Below are positions 39,318-47,655 of a DNA stretch of 64,000 nt, one piece after another. Origin of the DNA: Mucilaginibacter sp. UR6-1 (lineage in GTDB: Bacteria > Bacteroidota > Bacteroidia > Sphingobacteriales > Sphingobacteriaceae); assembly GCF_020880975.1 (NCBI RefSeq), contig NZ_JAJIWP010000004.1, positions 62,001-126,000 of the forward strand. The letters run 5' to 3'. Made by a program: the position numbers and the translations under genes. The first letter of the stretch is position 1, and every line of letters begins with the position of its first letter. Under the pieces are notes generated by a model. It was not told the origin of the DNA. It was given only the letters and a program-made list of their open reading frames with translations, and did no database searches.

Positions 39318-39947
39318 TTACTTAGCTAACGCTTCCTCCAAAGTTTTTACAGTACCTGCGGTTAACAAAAGCTTGCCGGCGTTAAGCACATCATAAGTGT
39401 TTAACTGGTCAGCAGTGATAACTTTCGCTTTTTTCAGGTTTCTGCTTGATAAGTATACATTGTTATTTGCAGCAGGCAATACCAGCAATGTTTTAACGTC
39501 AGTAACGTTAAGATCGGCTACCAGCTTTACGTAGTTAGCGGTTTTGATGCTGTCAAAGTTAAAGTCTTCCAAAACAACGATGTTGTTGTCCTGAGCTTTG
39601 TATGACAGGGCTGACTTACGTGCCAGTGATTTAAGCTTTTTGTTCAGCTTAAAGCTGTAATCGCGCGGCTGCGGACCGAATACACGGCCACCACCGTTAA
39701 ACAATGGCGACTTAACGCTACCCGCACGGGCACCGCCTGTACCTTTTTGTTTGTATAGCTTGCGGGTTGAACCTGCAATTTCATTACGCTGCTTTGCTTT
39801 GTGCGTACCCTGACGTTGGTTAGCTAAATACTGCTTAACGTCAAGATAGATAGCGTGGTCGTTTGGCTCAATTCCGAATACGGACTCAGGAAGCTGCACC
39901 TTGGCACCTGTTTCTTTACCTGAGATGTTCAATACATTAACTTCCAT
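39318..39947 (-). CDS. rplD: 50S ribosomal protein L4
   Basis: The 209-residue protein holds the tunnel loop [20 protein letters not shown] and the [19 protein letters not shown] motif. In E. coli L4 also regulates the S10 operon by binding its leader; whether that happens here is unknown. It lies one base after rplC. Confidence 0.97.
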   Translation of the reverse strand: MEVNVLNISGKETGAKVQLPESVFGIEPNDHAIYLDVKQYLANQRQGTHKAKQRNEIAGSTRKLYKQKGTGGARAGSVKSPLFNGGGRVFGPQPRDYSFKLNKKLKSLARKSALSYKAQDNNIVVLEDFNFDSIKTANYVKLVADLNVTDVKTLLVLPAANNNVYLSSRNLKKAKVITADQLNTYDVLNAGKLLLTAGTVKTLEEALAK

Positions 39948-39948
39948 C

Positions 39949-40566
39949 TTATTTATCCACTATTACGAATGAACCCTTAGCTCCCGGAACGGAACCTTTA
40001 ACAACTAACAGGTTTTGCTCAGCAAATACCTTTACTACTTCAAGGTTCTGTACCTTAACGCGAACGTTACCCATTTGGCCGGCCATGCGCATACCTTTAA
40101 ATACGCGTGAAGGCCATGATGAGGCACCTAATGAACCCGGAGCGCGTAAACGGTTGTGCTGACCGTGAGTTTGCATACCCACACCGCCAAAACCATGACG
40201 CTTTACAACACCCTGAAAACCTTTACCTTTTGAGGTACCAACCACGTCCACAAAATCGCCGATCTCAAAAATGTCGACAGTAACGGTGTCGCCTAATGTT
40301 TTTTGATCTTCGAAAGATTTGAACTCAACCAGTTTGCTTTTTGGAGCAGTACCGGCTTTTTGGAAATGGCCTTTTAAAGGAGCAGTAGTGTTTTTTTCCT
40401 TTTTTTCGCCGTATGCCAACTGTACAGCAGCATACCCGTCTGTTTCAACAGACTTCACTTGCGTTACAACGCAAGGGCCAGCCTCGATCACAGTACATGG
40501 GATGTTTTTCCCAGACTCGTCGAAAATGCTGGTCATTCCTACTTTTTTACCAATAATTCCTGACAT
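39949..40566 (-). CDS. rplC: 50S ribosomal protein L3
   Basis: I use ATG 40566 ([17 protein letters not shown]), giving 205 residues, as in other Bacteroidota; an in-frame ATG at 40590 would add MGKNKLIE. The [20 protein letters not shown] loop reaches the peptidyl transferase centre. It is the first gene of the leftward superoperon and has its own consensus promoter, because rpsJ, normally next to it upstream, is 6.6 kb away. Confidence 0.95.
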   Translation of the reverse strand: MSGIIGKKVGMTSIFDESGKNIPCTVIEAGPCVVTQVKSVETDGYAAVQLAYGEKKEKNTTAPLKGHFQKAGTAPKSKLVEFKSFEDQKTLGDTVTVDIFEIGDFVDVVGTSKGKGFQGVVKRHGFGGVGMQTHGQHNRLRAPGSLGASSWPSRVFKGMRMAGQMGNVRVKVQNLEVVKVFAEQNLLVVKGSVPGAKGSFVIVDK

Positions 40567-40590
40567 TTCTATTAATTTATTTTTGCCCAT

Positions 40591-40608
40591 CGAAGCAGTA
40601 GGGCTTCG
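40591..40608 (-). other. Leader hairpin upstream of rplC
   Basis: CGAAGC (40603-40608 on the minus strand) pairs with GCTTCG (40591-40596) around a 6-base loop in the transcript leader, 24 bases before the preferred start at 40566. It could affect translation of L3. Confidence 0.4.
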
Positions 40609-40640
40609 TTCAAGGCATATTATTCCCTTTTAAGGGACGG

Positions 40641-40671
40641 CAAAGTTAGAAATTTTACTTTAATTGTCAAA
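40641..40671 (-). promoter_or_regulatory. Consensus promoter of the rplC superoperon
   Basis: On the minus strand TTTG (40668-40671), 19 bases and TAACTTTG (40641-40648) match the Bacteroidota consensus exactly. Transcription should start near 40636, giving a leader of about 70 bases. It explains how rplC onwards is expressed apart from rpsJ. Confidence 0.75.
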
Positions 40672-40801
40672 TAGTTACGAAGTTATTTTTAAAATATTTA
40701 TTTAGGTGTCATGCAGTTACGTCATCAGCCTCAATAAAACACATATCAGGCTTGACTACAAGTTGATATTTGTATAGATTAGATTGATAAACTAAACCTA
40801 C

Positions 40802-41407
40802 ATGAAACCTATTTATATCTTTATTATTATAACGCTTACCTGTTTTGCTTGCTACGGGCAGCAAACTACAGATACTACATCATTACAAATTGCTATCGAC
40901 CAAGACATTCCGCCTAAGTTTAAAGGTGGACTTCGGGGGTTCTATTCATACATTGCAAAAAATCTAAAATATCCTGAAGTAGCACAACTCATTGGCATAA
41001 GCGGAAAGCTAAAAATGCAATTTATCGTTGAAAAGGATGGCAGTATTATTGAAGCACTGCCGGTTAACTGCATTGGTGCAGGATGTGAAGCTGAAGCAAG
41101 CAAGGTTTTAATTAATTCGCCTAAATGGAACCCCGGTTTACAAAACGGCAAAGCAGTAAGGGTACAATATACAATACCTATTAATTTTAATATAAGTAAG
41201 GCATTAATTTCAATGAAAGAGCTCCGTAAATCTGATTACGGTTTTCTATTCCTGATAAAGGACAAAGAATACAGTATTGATCAGGCTGAAGAAGTACTTG
41301 GCAAAGAATTCCTGTCAAACAGCATTATCATCGCCGAAGAACAGCATGACGAAGAGCACAAAGTTGCCGGTAAAAAGGCTACGTATTTATTGAAGATAGA
41401 TGGTTAA
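40802..41407 (+). CDS. Exported protein with a TonB C-terminal-like domain
   Basis: The 201-residue product has a signal peptide ending CYGQQ. Residues about 38-133 (PPKFKGGLRGFYSYIAKNLK, GKLKMQFIVEKDGSI, WNPGLQNGKAVRVQYTIPI) are a TonB C-terminal-type domain of the kind common in Bacteroidota exported proteins. It lacks the N-terminal membrane anchor and Pro-rich spanner of real TonB, so energy transduction is doubtful. The last 70 residues are unassigned. It is the first gene of the island between rplC and rpsJ. Confidence 0.72.
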   Translation: MKPIYIFIIITLTCFACYGQQTTDTTSLQIAIDQDIPPKFKGGLRGFYSYIAKNLKYPEVAQLIGISGKLKMQFIVEKDGSIIEALPVNCIGAGCEAEASKVLINSPKWNPGLQNGKAVRVQYTIPINFNISKALISMKELRKSDYGFLFLIKDKEYSIDQAEEVLGKEFLSNSIIIAEEQHDEEHKVAGKKATYLLKIDG

Positions 41408-41409
41408 TC

Positions 41410-43275
41410 TCACACAGCATTCTCCTCCGGTTCATGTAATAATTCTTTCTCTTTTTTACTAATATATATGTTGTCTTTAATGAACGGATAAGTAACATAC
41501 CCGGCAATTATACCTGCTACCAGGCCACCTATGTGCGCGGCATTATCAACAGATCCCCTTATACCTATCAACAAATTAATACCAATAAATACCACCATGT
41601 TGGTAAGCAGTGTTTTTCGTTGGGCTGATGTGTACATATTGGTGGTTAACAACGCCAGGTAAACGCCGTACATACCGAATATAGCTCCCGAAGCACCTAC
41701 ACCCACGGTTGCGGGGTGCCACCATAGGCTTGCCGCGCTTCCGGCAAGGCTTGAAATGAGGTATGCTGATGCAAACCTTTTGCTACCAATTACCGGCTCA
41801 AGCATAATGCCTATAAACATGAGGCCATACATATTTAAAAACAGGTGCATTACCCCACCATGTAAAAACATGGCGGTAAACAAGCGCCAGTAATCGCCTT
41901 CCATAACTGCGGGGCGATAATCAGCTCCCCAGTTCAGCAGATCGGTTGAACTGAATGATATAAAACCCAAGCCGGCAATCACCATAACAAAAAATATCGA
42001 TACGTTTAATAATATAAGTATTGGGGTAACGGCATAACCTTGCCTCGGCCACAAAATGGTTTTAACATCATTGAGCCATAACCATCTGAATTTTTTTGAG
42101 TTTAACTTACGCTGATGATTTTTACGTAGCGGGAAAAACTGAATGATAATAAAAAAGATAAATGCACCAATGGCGAATGATCCAAATATCCACCCGAAAC
42201 TGCTTCCTACGCGATCTTCAAAGGGCTCATAAACAGGTTTTAATAATATAGCATCATCAGCCGATAGGGTTGTATCGGTTTGGGTAATTGCAGTGCGGTA
42301 ATTATCTAAGTCGTCGCTTTTTGGCACTTTTTCAAGGTAAGTAAACATGCTATGGTCAGCAGTTTCAAACTCTGTTTGGGTTGCTTCAGCAAATTCATTA
42401 TAAGCCTTCTCTTTCTCTTGGGGCGACAGATCATTTGAGATCGTTTTTTTGTATGAAACAGCAAGCCAGGCATCGGGCTGCTCAATAATTAATGATCGCC
42501 CTTGATTATCGCTACCTGTTATTACTTCAAAATGTATAACACCATATTTACCATTTTCGCCATACATTAAAGTTGACCTTTGAATATCTATAGTCTCCAT
42601 AGATGCAATTCTGTCGCGAGGTATTCTGCTTATCTCTTCCTTAGAAGCTTCGCGACCGTTTACAATCAATAAAGCTTTTTTAAGGTTCAAATTATCCTTA
42701 TTGTTCAGCGATGACAAAAGGCGATCTACAGAACGGTCAGCAACTGTATCTGCTATTTTAGCATTCTGTATCGGCACGGAACAATAAATCGTCATATCAA
42801 AGTGTTGATCGTATTTGCCTGAAGTTTTAAACGCCGAATGTACACGTACAGCCTGCTTATCAAGGTAAAGCTCATTTAACTTGTAATACTTAGTAAGCGG
42901 TTGTTTATTTATAGCGCTGATATGCTCGAGAGTAGTAAGTTTACCCGTTGCTGTTTCAAAATAGTTTAAGGCTATGTATAAAGATGCCAATATTGCAAAA
43001 ATGACAATAATCATCATGCCGTTTACCGGATCACCAGACTTCTTTTTTCTTGCGGTAAAATCTAATTTTTTAATAATTGGGGGTACAAAAACATATGCCA
43101 CTATTACCGCTACAGCTCCAGGAATAATAAAATTTTGCCATAAATCATCTAATTCGAAAAGCTCAAACTTAATGTATACCAACCAATGTAACAGTGTATA
43201 TGTAAATACAATAGTTACGGAGATAAATAAAAAAGGCAGAAAAACATGCCTCAGCTTTGCTAAAAATCGATTCAT
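41410..43275 (-). CDS. Rhomboid family intramembrane serine protease with a large N-terminal domain
   Basis: The 621-residue protein has its rhomboid core at about residues 405-600. The core shows FLHGGVMHLFLNMYG, the catalytic Ser in GVGASGAIFGMYG and the catalytic His in NAAHIGGLVAG. Before it lie three membrane segments (about 14-105), a soluble region (about 106-360) and a further helix (about 363-385). Most bacterial rhomboids are 180-300 residues, so the extra part is larger than the enzyme. It may hold or select substrates; that is inference. It converges on the TonB-like gene with a 2-base gap. Confidence 0.85.
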   Translation of the reverse strand: MNRFLAKLRHVFLPFLFISVTIVFTYTLLHWLVYIKFELFELDDLWQNFIIPGAVAVIVAYVFVPPIIKKLDFTARKKKSGDPVNGMMIIVIFAILASLYIALNYFETATGKLTTLEHISAINKQPLTKYYKLNELYLDKQAVRVHSAFKTSGKYDQHFDMTIYCSVPIQNAKIADTVADRSVDRLLSSLNNKDNLNLKKALLIVNGREASKEEISRIPRDRIASMETIDIQRSTLMYGENGKYGVIHFEVITGSDNQGRSLIIEQPDAWLAVSYKKTISNDLSPQEKEKAYNEFAEATQTEFETADHSMFTYLEKVPKSDDLDNYRTAITQTDTTLSADDAILLKPVYEPFEDRVGSSFGWIFGSFAIGAFIFFIIIQFFPLRKNHQRKLNSKKFRWLWLNDVKTILWPRQGYAVTPILILLNVSIFFVMVIAGLGFISFSSTDLLNWGADYRPAVMEGDYWRLFTAMFLHGGVMHLFLNMYGLMFIGIMLEPVIGSKRFASAYLISSLAGSAASLWWHPATVGVGASGAIFGMYGVYLALLTTNMYTSAQRKTLLTNMVVFIGINLLIGIRGSVDNAAHIGGLVAGIIAGYVTYPFIKDNIYISKKEKELLHEPEENAV

Positions 43276-43307
43276 TATACTGTTATAAGGTTTGGTTATT
43301 GATATTA

Positions 43308-44567
43308 CTATTCCATCGTTAACCGCCTGATCAGTTCGGCGCTTTGTTTGTTGCCTTCGTCCAGTCTGTCCTTAAAAAAGGCCTGCACCTGGTTAAAGTG
43401 CTTTTTGTAGCCTTCCATATCGCCGTAGCCTATAATGGACGACCACTCGCGCACGGCTGAATGGAATTCCAGATCGTCGCCACGGATGGATTTATCGTAC
43501 AGGGCAGTTTCAATGGATTCTTCCAATAGTTCCTCATTCTTAAACAGGTATTCGGCAATACCCAACCGTAACCGAAACGGCGGGGTTTGCGCGATCAGGT
43601 TATCATACGGGCTAACACCCAGGTGATACCAGGCATCAACCATACTTAATATACTCAAGTGCGAGTTGGGCTTACGCTGGGCGGGGCCATCAGCTAACGA
43701 AAACTCCTTCATCACGGCATCATTAAACATAATGGGCTTGCGGCTTTCATGAAAAACAAAATCGCGGGCGCGGTACAACCTGTCGCGAAACTTTTGCTCC
43801 TCCTCCATGATCATTAGTTTAAACAATTCCGATTCGGATTGCGCGTAGCGCTTTACCTGCTGCCGGGCATACGGGTTCATGATAGCCAAACCTGCATACA
43901 CGTGCGCCTTGTAGCTGAATATGCGCAGGGTGGTTAATATCTTCACATTATCAATACCGCCATGGTAGGAGCCATTATCCCAGGGGAAAAACCCGGCGTT
44001 GCTCCATGCCGTGCCCATGCTTTCAAAACCTACGTGGGTTACGGCCTGGGTATCGGCTACAATGCGGTCGTGCTCGTGATAATCTTTTAACTCCACCACA
44101 TCTGAGTCGATTGCCGTGAACAAATCGAGCATGCGCTTATACGCGTCCGCATCAGACCGGTGATTGATCAGTATCAGCTTTTGCCCTTGCGGCGCAAAAC
44201 CCGGCCCGTGCATGGCATGGAAGGTAATGATGTTGGCATCAGCAGGCAGGTGCTTTTCAAAGGCGGTTATCTCGGGATGCTTTACCGAGGTTTGCCCGGC
44301 TACTATGGCGCCATACTTGGTGATCGGCCCGTACTCGGCCACAACCTGCATTATTTTTTCGGCCTCTACCGAGTAAATGATCAGGTCGCAGCGGTGGGCG
44401 ATCTCCCTGCCGCTATCCAGTAATTTTACGCCATGCGGCGCAAGGTCGGCCTCCAGCTTTTCCCTGTTCTCGGGCATATCGCAACCATACACCTCGTAGC
44501 CCGCCTTTGCGAATGCCTTGGCGTATAAACGCCCCATATCGCCCAAACCTATAATGCCTATTAACAT
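43308..44567 (-). CDS. Prephenate dehydrogenase of the yeast TYR1 type
   Basis: The 419-residue protein begins with a Rossmann motif (IGIIGLGDMGRLYAKAF). It then shows IIYSVEAEKI, FHAMHGPGFAPQGQKLILIN, DTQAVTHVGFESMGTAW, HVYAGLAIMNPYARQQ, NSHLSILSMVDAW and DDLEFHSAVREWSSI. From memory these blocks line up with Saccharomyces Tyr1 in order and spacing, rather than with the shorter bacterial TyrA. The reaction would be oxidative decarboxylation of prephenate to 4-hydroxyphenylpyruvate in tyrosine synthesis, probably with NADP. No aro or phe genes are adjacent. The match is recalled, not computed. Confidence 0.75.
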   Translation of the reverse strand: MLIGIIGLGDMGRLYAKAFAKAGYEVYGCDMPENREKLEADLAPHGVKLLDSGREIAHRCDLIIYSVEAEKIMQVVAEYGPITKYGAIVAGQTSVKHPEITAFEKHLPADANIITFHAMHGPGFAPQGQKLILINHRSDADAYKRMLDLFTAIDSDVVELKDYHEHDRIVADTQAVTHVGFESMGTAWSNAGFFPWDNGSYHGGIDNVKILTTLRIFSYKAHVYAGLAIMNPYARQQVKRYAQSESELFKLMIMEEEQKFRDRLYRARDFVFHESRKPIMFNDAVMKEFSLADGPAQRKPNSHLSILSMVDAWYHLGVSPYDNLIAQTPPFRLRLGIAEYLFKNEELLEESIETALYDKSIRGDDLEFHSAVREWSSIIGYGDMEGYKKHFNQVQAFFKDRLDEGNKQSAELIRRLTME

Positions 44568-44699
44568 GCTGCTAATATAAGTATGAGCGCCATATTTTGG
44601 AATGAAACATTATTTTCGTTTATTGCGGATATTGATACAGTTTATAATATTTAACCGTATCAGTTATTTTTTACAATTAAACCATCTGAAACTACACCT

Positions 44700-45326
44700 A
44701 TGAAGAAATTATTTTTTACCCCGATAATTATTTTTATAGCGTTTTTTAACCTTGCCCAGGCGCAGGATTCTACTAAAAAAGCTACTCAACCGCAAGCGCG
44801 CACCCAAACTGCCGCCCCGCAAAATACCGATCGCAGTCTTAACGGCCAGTATCGCTACCTGCTTACCAAAACGTACAACTACCAGCAACCGGTTATCGGC
44901 GCGTTTTACCGTAACGTAATGGATACCATCAAAACCGAGCGCGCTGCCTTGCGTAAAGCGCAAGCTACGGTTAACAGCCAGGCGGCAACCATTAAAAAGC
45001 TTAATGTTGATGTTACCATTAAGGATGAAACCATATCGGCATCAAATGCCAAAATGGACCAGATAAACCTGCTGGGCATTGGCTTTACCAAAGCGGCCTA
45101 TAATACATTAATGTGGGGGCTGGTGCTGGGTTTCGGCATTGCGCTGGCCATTGTTATTATCACCACTACCCGTTTCAGGCACGAGGCTAAATACCGTATA
45201 AAACTTTATAACGAGTTATCCGAGGAATTTCAGACCTATAAAACCAAGGCTAACGAGAAAGAGAAAAAGCTTGCCCGCGAGCTGCAAACCGAACGTAACA
45301 AGCTTGATGAACTATCCGGCAGGTAA
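44700..45326 (+). CDS. Exported or membrane-anchored coiled-coil protein, function unknown
   Basis: The 208-residue product has a signal peptide ending AQAQDS, a Thr/Gln/Ala-rich linker, a coiled-coil-like stretch (about residues 78-118), one membrane helix (about 137-156) and a second charged coiled coil to the C-terminus (about 160-208). No domain is recognised. This layout suggests a periplasmic sensor or tether with a cytoplasmic coil. Confidence 0.6.
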   Translation: MKKLFFTPIIIFIAFFNLAQAQDSTKKATQPQARTQTAAPQNTDRSLNGQYRYLLTKTYNYQQPVIGAFYRNVMDTIKTERAALRKAQATVNSQAATIKKLNVDVTIKDETISASNAKMDQINLLGIGFTKAAYNTLMWGLVLGFGIALAIVIITTTRFRHEAKYRIKLYNELSEEFQTYKTKANEKEKKLARELQTERNKLDELSGR

Positions 45327-45407
45327 AAGGTAACTTTATTTGCATTGTTAAAGGCATACGCTTGCTTAATTATAAGGGAGTGAATATATTTAAGTATTAT
45401 CAACCTA

Positions 45408-46565
45408 ATGATCAACTGTATGCCATCGTTATCAAGGTATTTCAAAATTTTTGCTTTCCTGCTGGGTGCATTAACCCTTGTAAACTACTCTGTTTGCAAC
45501 GCTTACACCTTAACGCCTGTTGCCGATACTACGCGCAAGGTACAAAGGCTTGGCACGGTTATGCCCGTACGCGGCTTTGCCATAGGCGCGCCACGGCCGA
45601 AAGGCCTTGATGATTTTATAAAGTTTATTAACAACGAGCTTGGGCCACGGCATGTAAATACGTTGATATTACGTGTTGATTATGCCTATCAGTTTAAATC
45701 GCACCCGGAACTGGTGGATAGCTTTGCCCTGTCAAAAAACGAGGTTAAAAAAATTGTTAAAGCTTGCCGCGATAACAGGATCGACATTGTTTGCCAGATA
45801 AACCTGCTCGGCCATCAATCATGGGCTAACAAGGTTGGTAAGCTGTTAAAAGCTTATCCGCAGTTTGATGAAACGCCGGGCATTATACCACCTGCAAATT
45901 ATAAATGGCCCAATGCCGATAGCCTGTACTGCAAAAGCTATTGCCCGCTGCACCCTGATGTACATAAAGTTGTATTTGATGTGGTGGATGAGATATGCGA
46001 TGTTTTTGAAACCAAGGCCTTCCATGCCGGTATGGATGAGGTATTTTACATCGGTCACCCGCAATGCCCGCGTTGTAGCGGCAAGGATAAGGCTGCCCTG
46101 TATGCCGGTGAGGTAAAACTGATCCGCGACCATCTGGCGCAAAAAGGCCGCTCGTTATGGATATGGGGCGACCGCCTGCTGGATGCCCGCTTAACCGGGC
46201 TGGGTATATGGGAAGCCAGCATGAACAATACCGACCGCGCCATTGACCTTATACCGAAGGACGTTTTTATTTGCGACTGGCACTATGACCGCCCCGACCA
46301 AACGGCCGTGCTGTTTGCCCTCAAAGGTATGGATGTTGCTACCTGCACCTGGCGCAGCCCGCAAATTGCCCTGCAACAAACTGACGATATACTGCGCTTC
46401 CGCAAAAATTCAACGCCTGAAATGAAAGACCATTTCAGGGGAATGATACTGACTATATGGTCTCGCAATGATCAGTTTTTGGATGAGTTTAAACAGGACA
46501 AACATGAGGGGCTTTCGCAGGCCGAAACCTTCAGGCAACTGTTTGCCAAAATAAACAGTCTTTAA
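45408..46565 (+). CDS. GH20-like glycoside hydrolase, single domain
   Basis: The 385-residue product has an N-terminal signal or anchor (residues 10-31). HAGMDEVFYI holds the Asp-Glu pair D210-E211, which matches the GH20 beta-hexosaminidase catalytic pair in H-x-G-x-D-E. The barrel strands VNTLILRVDYAY, DIVCQINLLGHQ, LWIWGDRLLD and VATCTWRSP are consistent. The usual N-terminal GH20b domain is missing. Beta-N-acetylhexosaminidase activity is inferred. An alternative in-frame ATG lies at 45420. Confidence 0.7.
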   Translation: MINCMPSLSRYFKIFAFLLGALTLVNYSVCNAYTLTPVADTTRKVQRLGTVMPVRGFAIGAPRPKGLDDFIKFINNELGPRHVNTLILRVDYAYQFKSHPELVDSFALSKNEVKKIVKACRDNRIDIVCQINLLGHQSWANKVGKLLKAYPQFDETPGIIPPANYKWPNADSLYCKSYCPLHPDVHKVVFDVVDEICDVFETKAFHAGMDEVFYIGHPQCPRCSGKDKAALYAGEVKLIRDHLAQKGRSLWIWGDRLLDARLTGLGIWEASMNNTDRAIDLIPKDVFICDWHYDRPDQTAVLFALKGMDVATCTWRSPQIALQQTDDILRFRKNSTPEMKDHFRGMILTIWSRNDQFLDEFKQDKHEGLSQAETFRQLFAKINSL

Positions 46566-46579
46566 TAGTACACTGCTGG

Positions 46580-46747
46580 CTATTTATTTTCGCGGTTCTT
46601 CAAATCAGCAGCTACACTGCTGTCTGCATTTTTTTGTTGTTTTGCTGTACGCTCTTCAGCTTCTTTTACCTCATCCTTTTCGCTGATGGGATTATCGGTT
46701 TGAAGCTCTTTATTTTCTTCACTTTCGGTGTGATGTTGCTTTGCCAT
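46580..46747 (-). CDS. Small highly charged protein
   Basis: This 55-residue frame starts MAKQHHTESEENKELQTDNP and ends LKNRENK. It is almost entirely Glu, Lys, Asp, Gln and Asn with no hydrophobic core, so it should be disordered. It resembles in composition the 62-residue protein at 58192-58380. The rest of 46566-46910 holds no other gene I can see. Confidence 0.55.
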   Translation of the reverse strand: MAKQHHTESEENKELQTDNPISEKDEVKEAEERTAKQQKNADSSVAADLKNRENK

Positions 46748-46910
46748 AACTTGGTGTTTTATATACTAACCGCTTGCAAAGCCCCATTGTTTATAAGAAA
46801 ATAAATTAATCAACAAGAAACTATCTGAAATATAAATTAGTTATATTTATATCCTCGTATCTAACCGATACCCGGCCTAAACTTCCTGGTTAAACTTAAA
46901 TTGTAATGTT

Positions 46911-47108
46911 ATGGAACAGGAACTAAAGCATTATGAGTTCATTAACCTGCAAACAGGTAATGTAATTTCGCACATATCGCTACCCGCTTCACTTAACGGC
47001 CCCGAACTGGAGCACGAACTTGCCAAAAAGAAAACCGAGCTGGCGATAAACAAACAACTATACCTGGAGCTTATTTACTGGCAGGATCATGATCATTGCA
47101 TCAGGTAA
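46911..47108 (+). CDS. Small protein of unknown function
   Basis: The 65-residue frame starts MEQELKHYEFINLQTGNV and ends with a His/Asp cluster (WQDHDHCIR). It is acidic and probably cytoplasmic. It is followed at once by a strong terminator, which supports it being transcribed. I do not recognise a family. Confidence 0.55.
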   Translation: MEQELKHYEFINLQTGNVISHISLPASLNGPELEHELAKKKTELAINKQLYLELIYWQDHDHCIR

Positions 47109-47131
47109 ACACGCTAACCCGGCTTTAAAAC

Positions 47132-47166
47132 AAAACAGCCATTTGCTTTGGGCAAATGGCTGTTTT
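47132..47166. terminator. Bidirectional terminator between the 65-residue gene and rpsJ
   Basis: AAAACAGCCATTTGC (47132-47146) pairs perfectly with GCAAATGGCTGTTTT (47152-47166) around a 5-base loop. It ends the str transcription unit after rpsJ and so closes it off from rplC. Confidence 0.88.
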
Positions 47167-47189
47167 TATTTTCGGATCTTCCGGTACTA

Positions 47190-47495
47190 TCACACTTTGA
47201 TCTCTACTTCAACACCGCTTGGCAATTCAAGCTTCATTAAAGCATCAACAGTTTTTGAGTTTGAGCTGTAGATGTCCAACAAACGCTTGTATGAGCAAAG
47301 TTGAAATTGCTCACGAGCTTTTTTGTTTACGTGTGGTGAACGTAATACAGTGAAAATTTTCTTTTCAGTTGGTAACGGAAGTGGTCCGCTAACTACAGCG
47401 CCAGTTGGCTTTACTGTTTTTACGATCTTCTCGGCTGACTTGTCAACCAGGTTGTAATCGTACGATTTTAATTTGATCCTGATTCTTTGGCTCAT
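47190..47495 (-). CDS. rpsJ: 30S ribosomal protein S10
   Basis: The 101-residue protein starts [20 protein letters not shown] and has the [20 protein letters not shown] loop conserved in S10, which also serves in NusB-dependent antitermination. It is last in the str unit here, followed by a terminator instead of rplC. Confidence 0.97.
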   Translation of the reverse strand: MSQRIRIKLKSYDYNLVDKSAEKIVKTVKPTGAVVSGPLPLPTEKKIFTVLRSPHVNKKAREQFQLCSYKRLLDIYSSNSKTVDALMKLELPSGVEVEIKV

Positions 47496-47512
47496 TTTAA
47501 TTTTACTTTTGG

Positions 47513-47645
47513 GATTTCACTGATTATAGAGTGATTTCACCGATTTATTGATTGATCATCCCTAAGAGCTATTTATTAGGCAATGATCTGTTTATTGATA
47601 ATTGCACTAATTCATCTGTGAAATCACAAACAAATCAGTGCAATC
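47513..47645 (-). repeat. Long multi-arm palindrome between fusA and rpsJ
   Basis: Three nested pairs share one axis: GATTTCACTGATT (47513-47525) with 47633-47645 (12 of 13), GTGATTTCACCGAT (47531-47544) with 47614-47627 (13 of 14), and GATCATCCCTAA (47554-47565) with 47576-47588 (one base extra). The word GATTTCAC occurs twice in the left half. The fold would be about 130 bases long. Confidence 0.82.
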
Positions 47646-47655
47646 ATATAAGATA

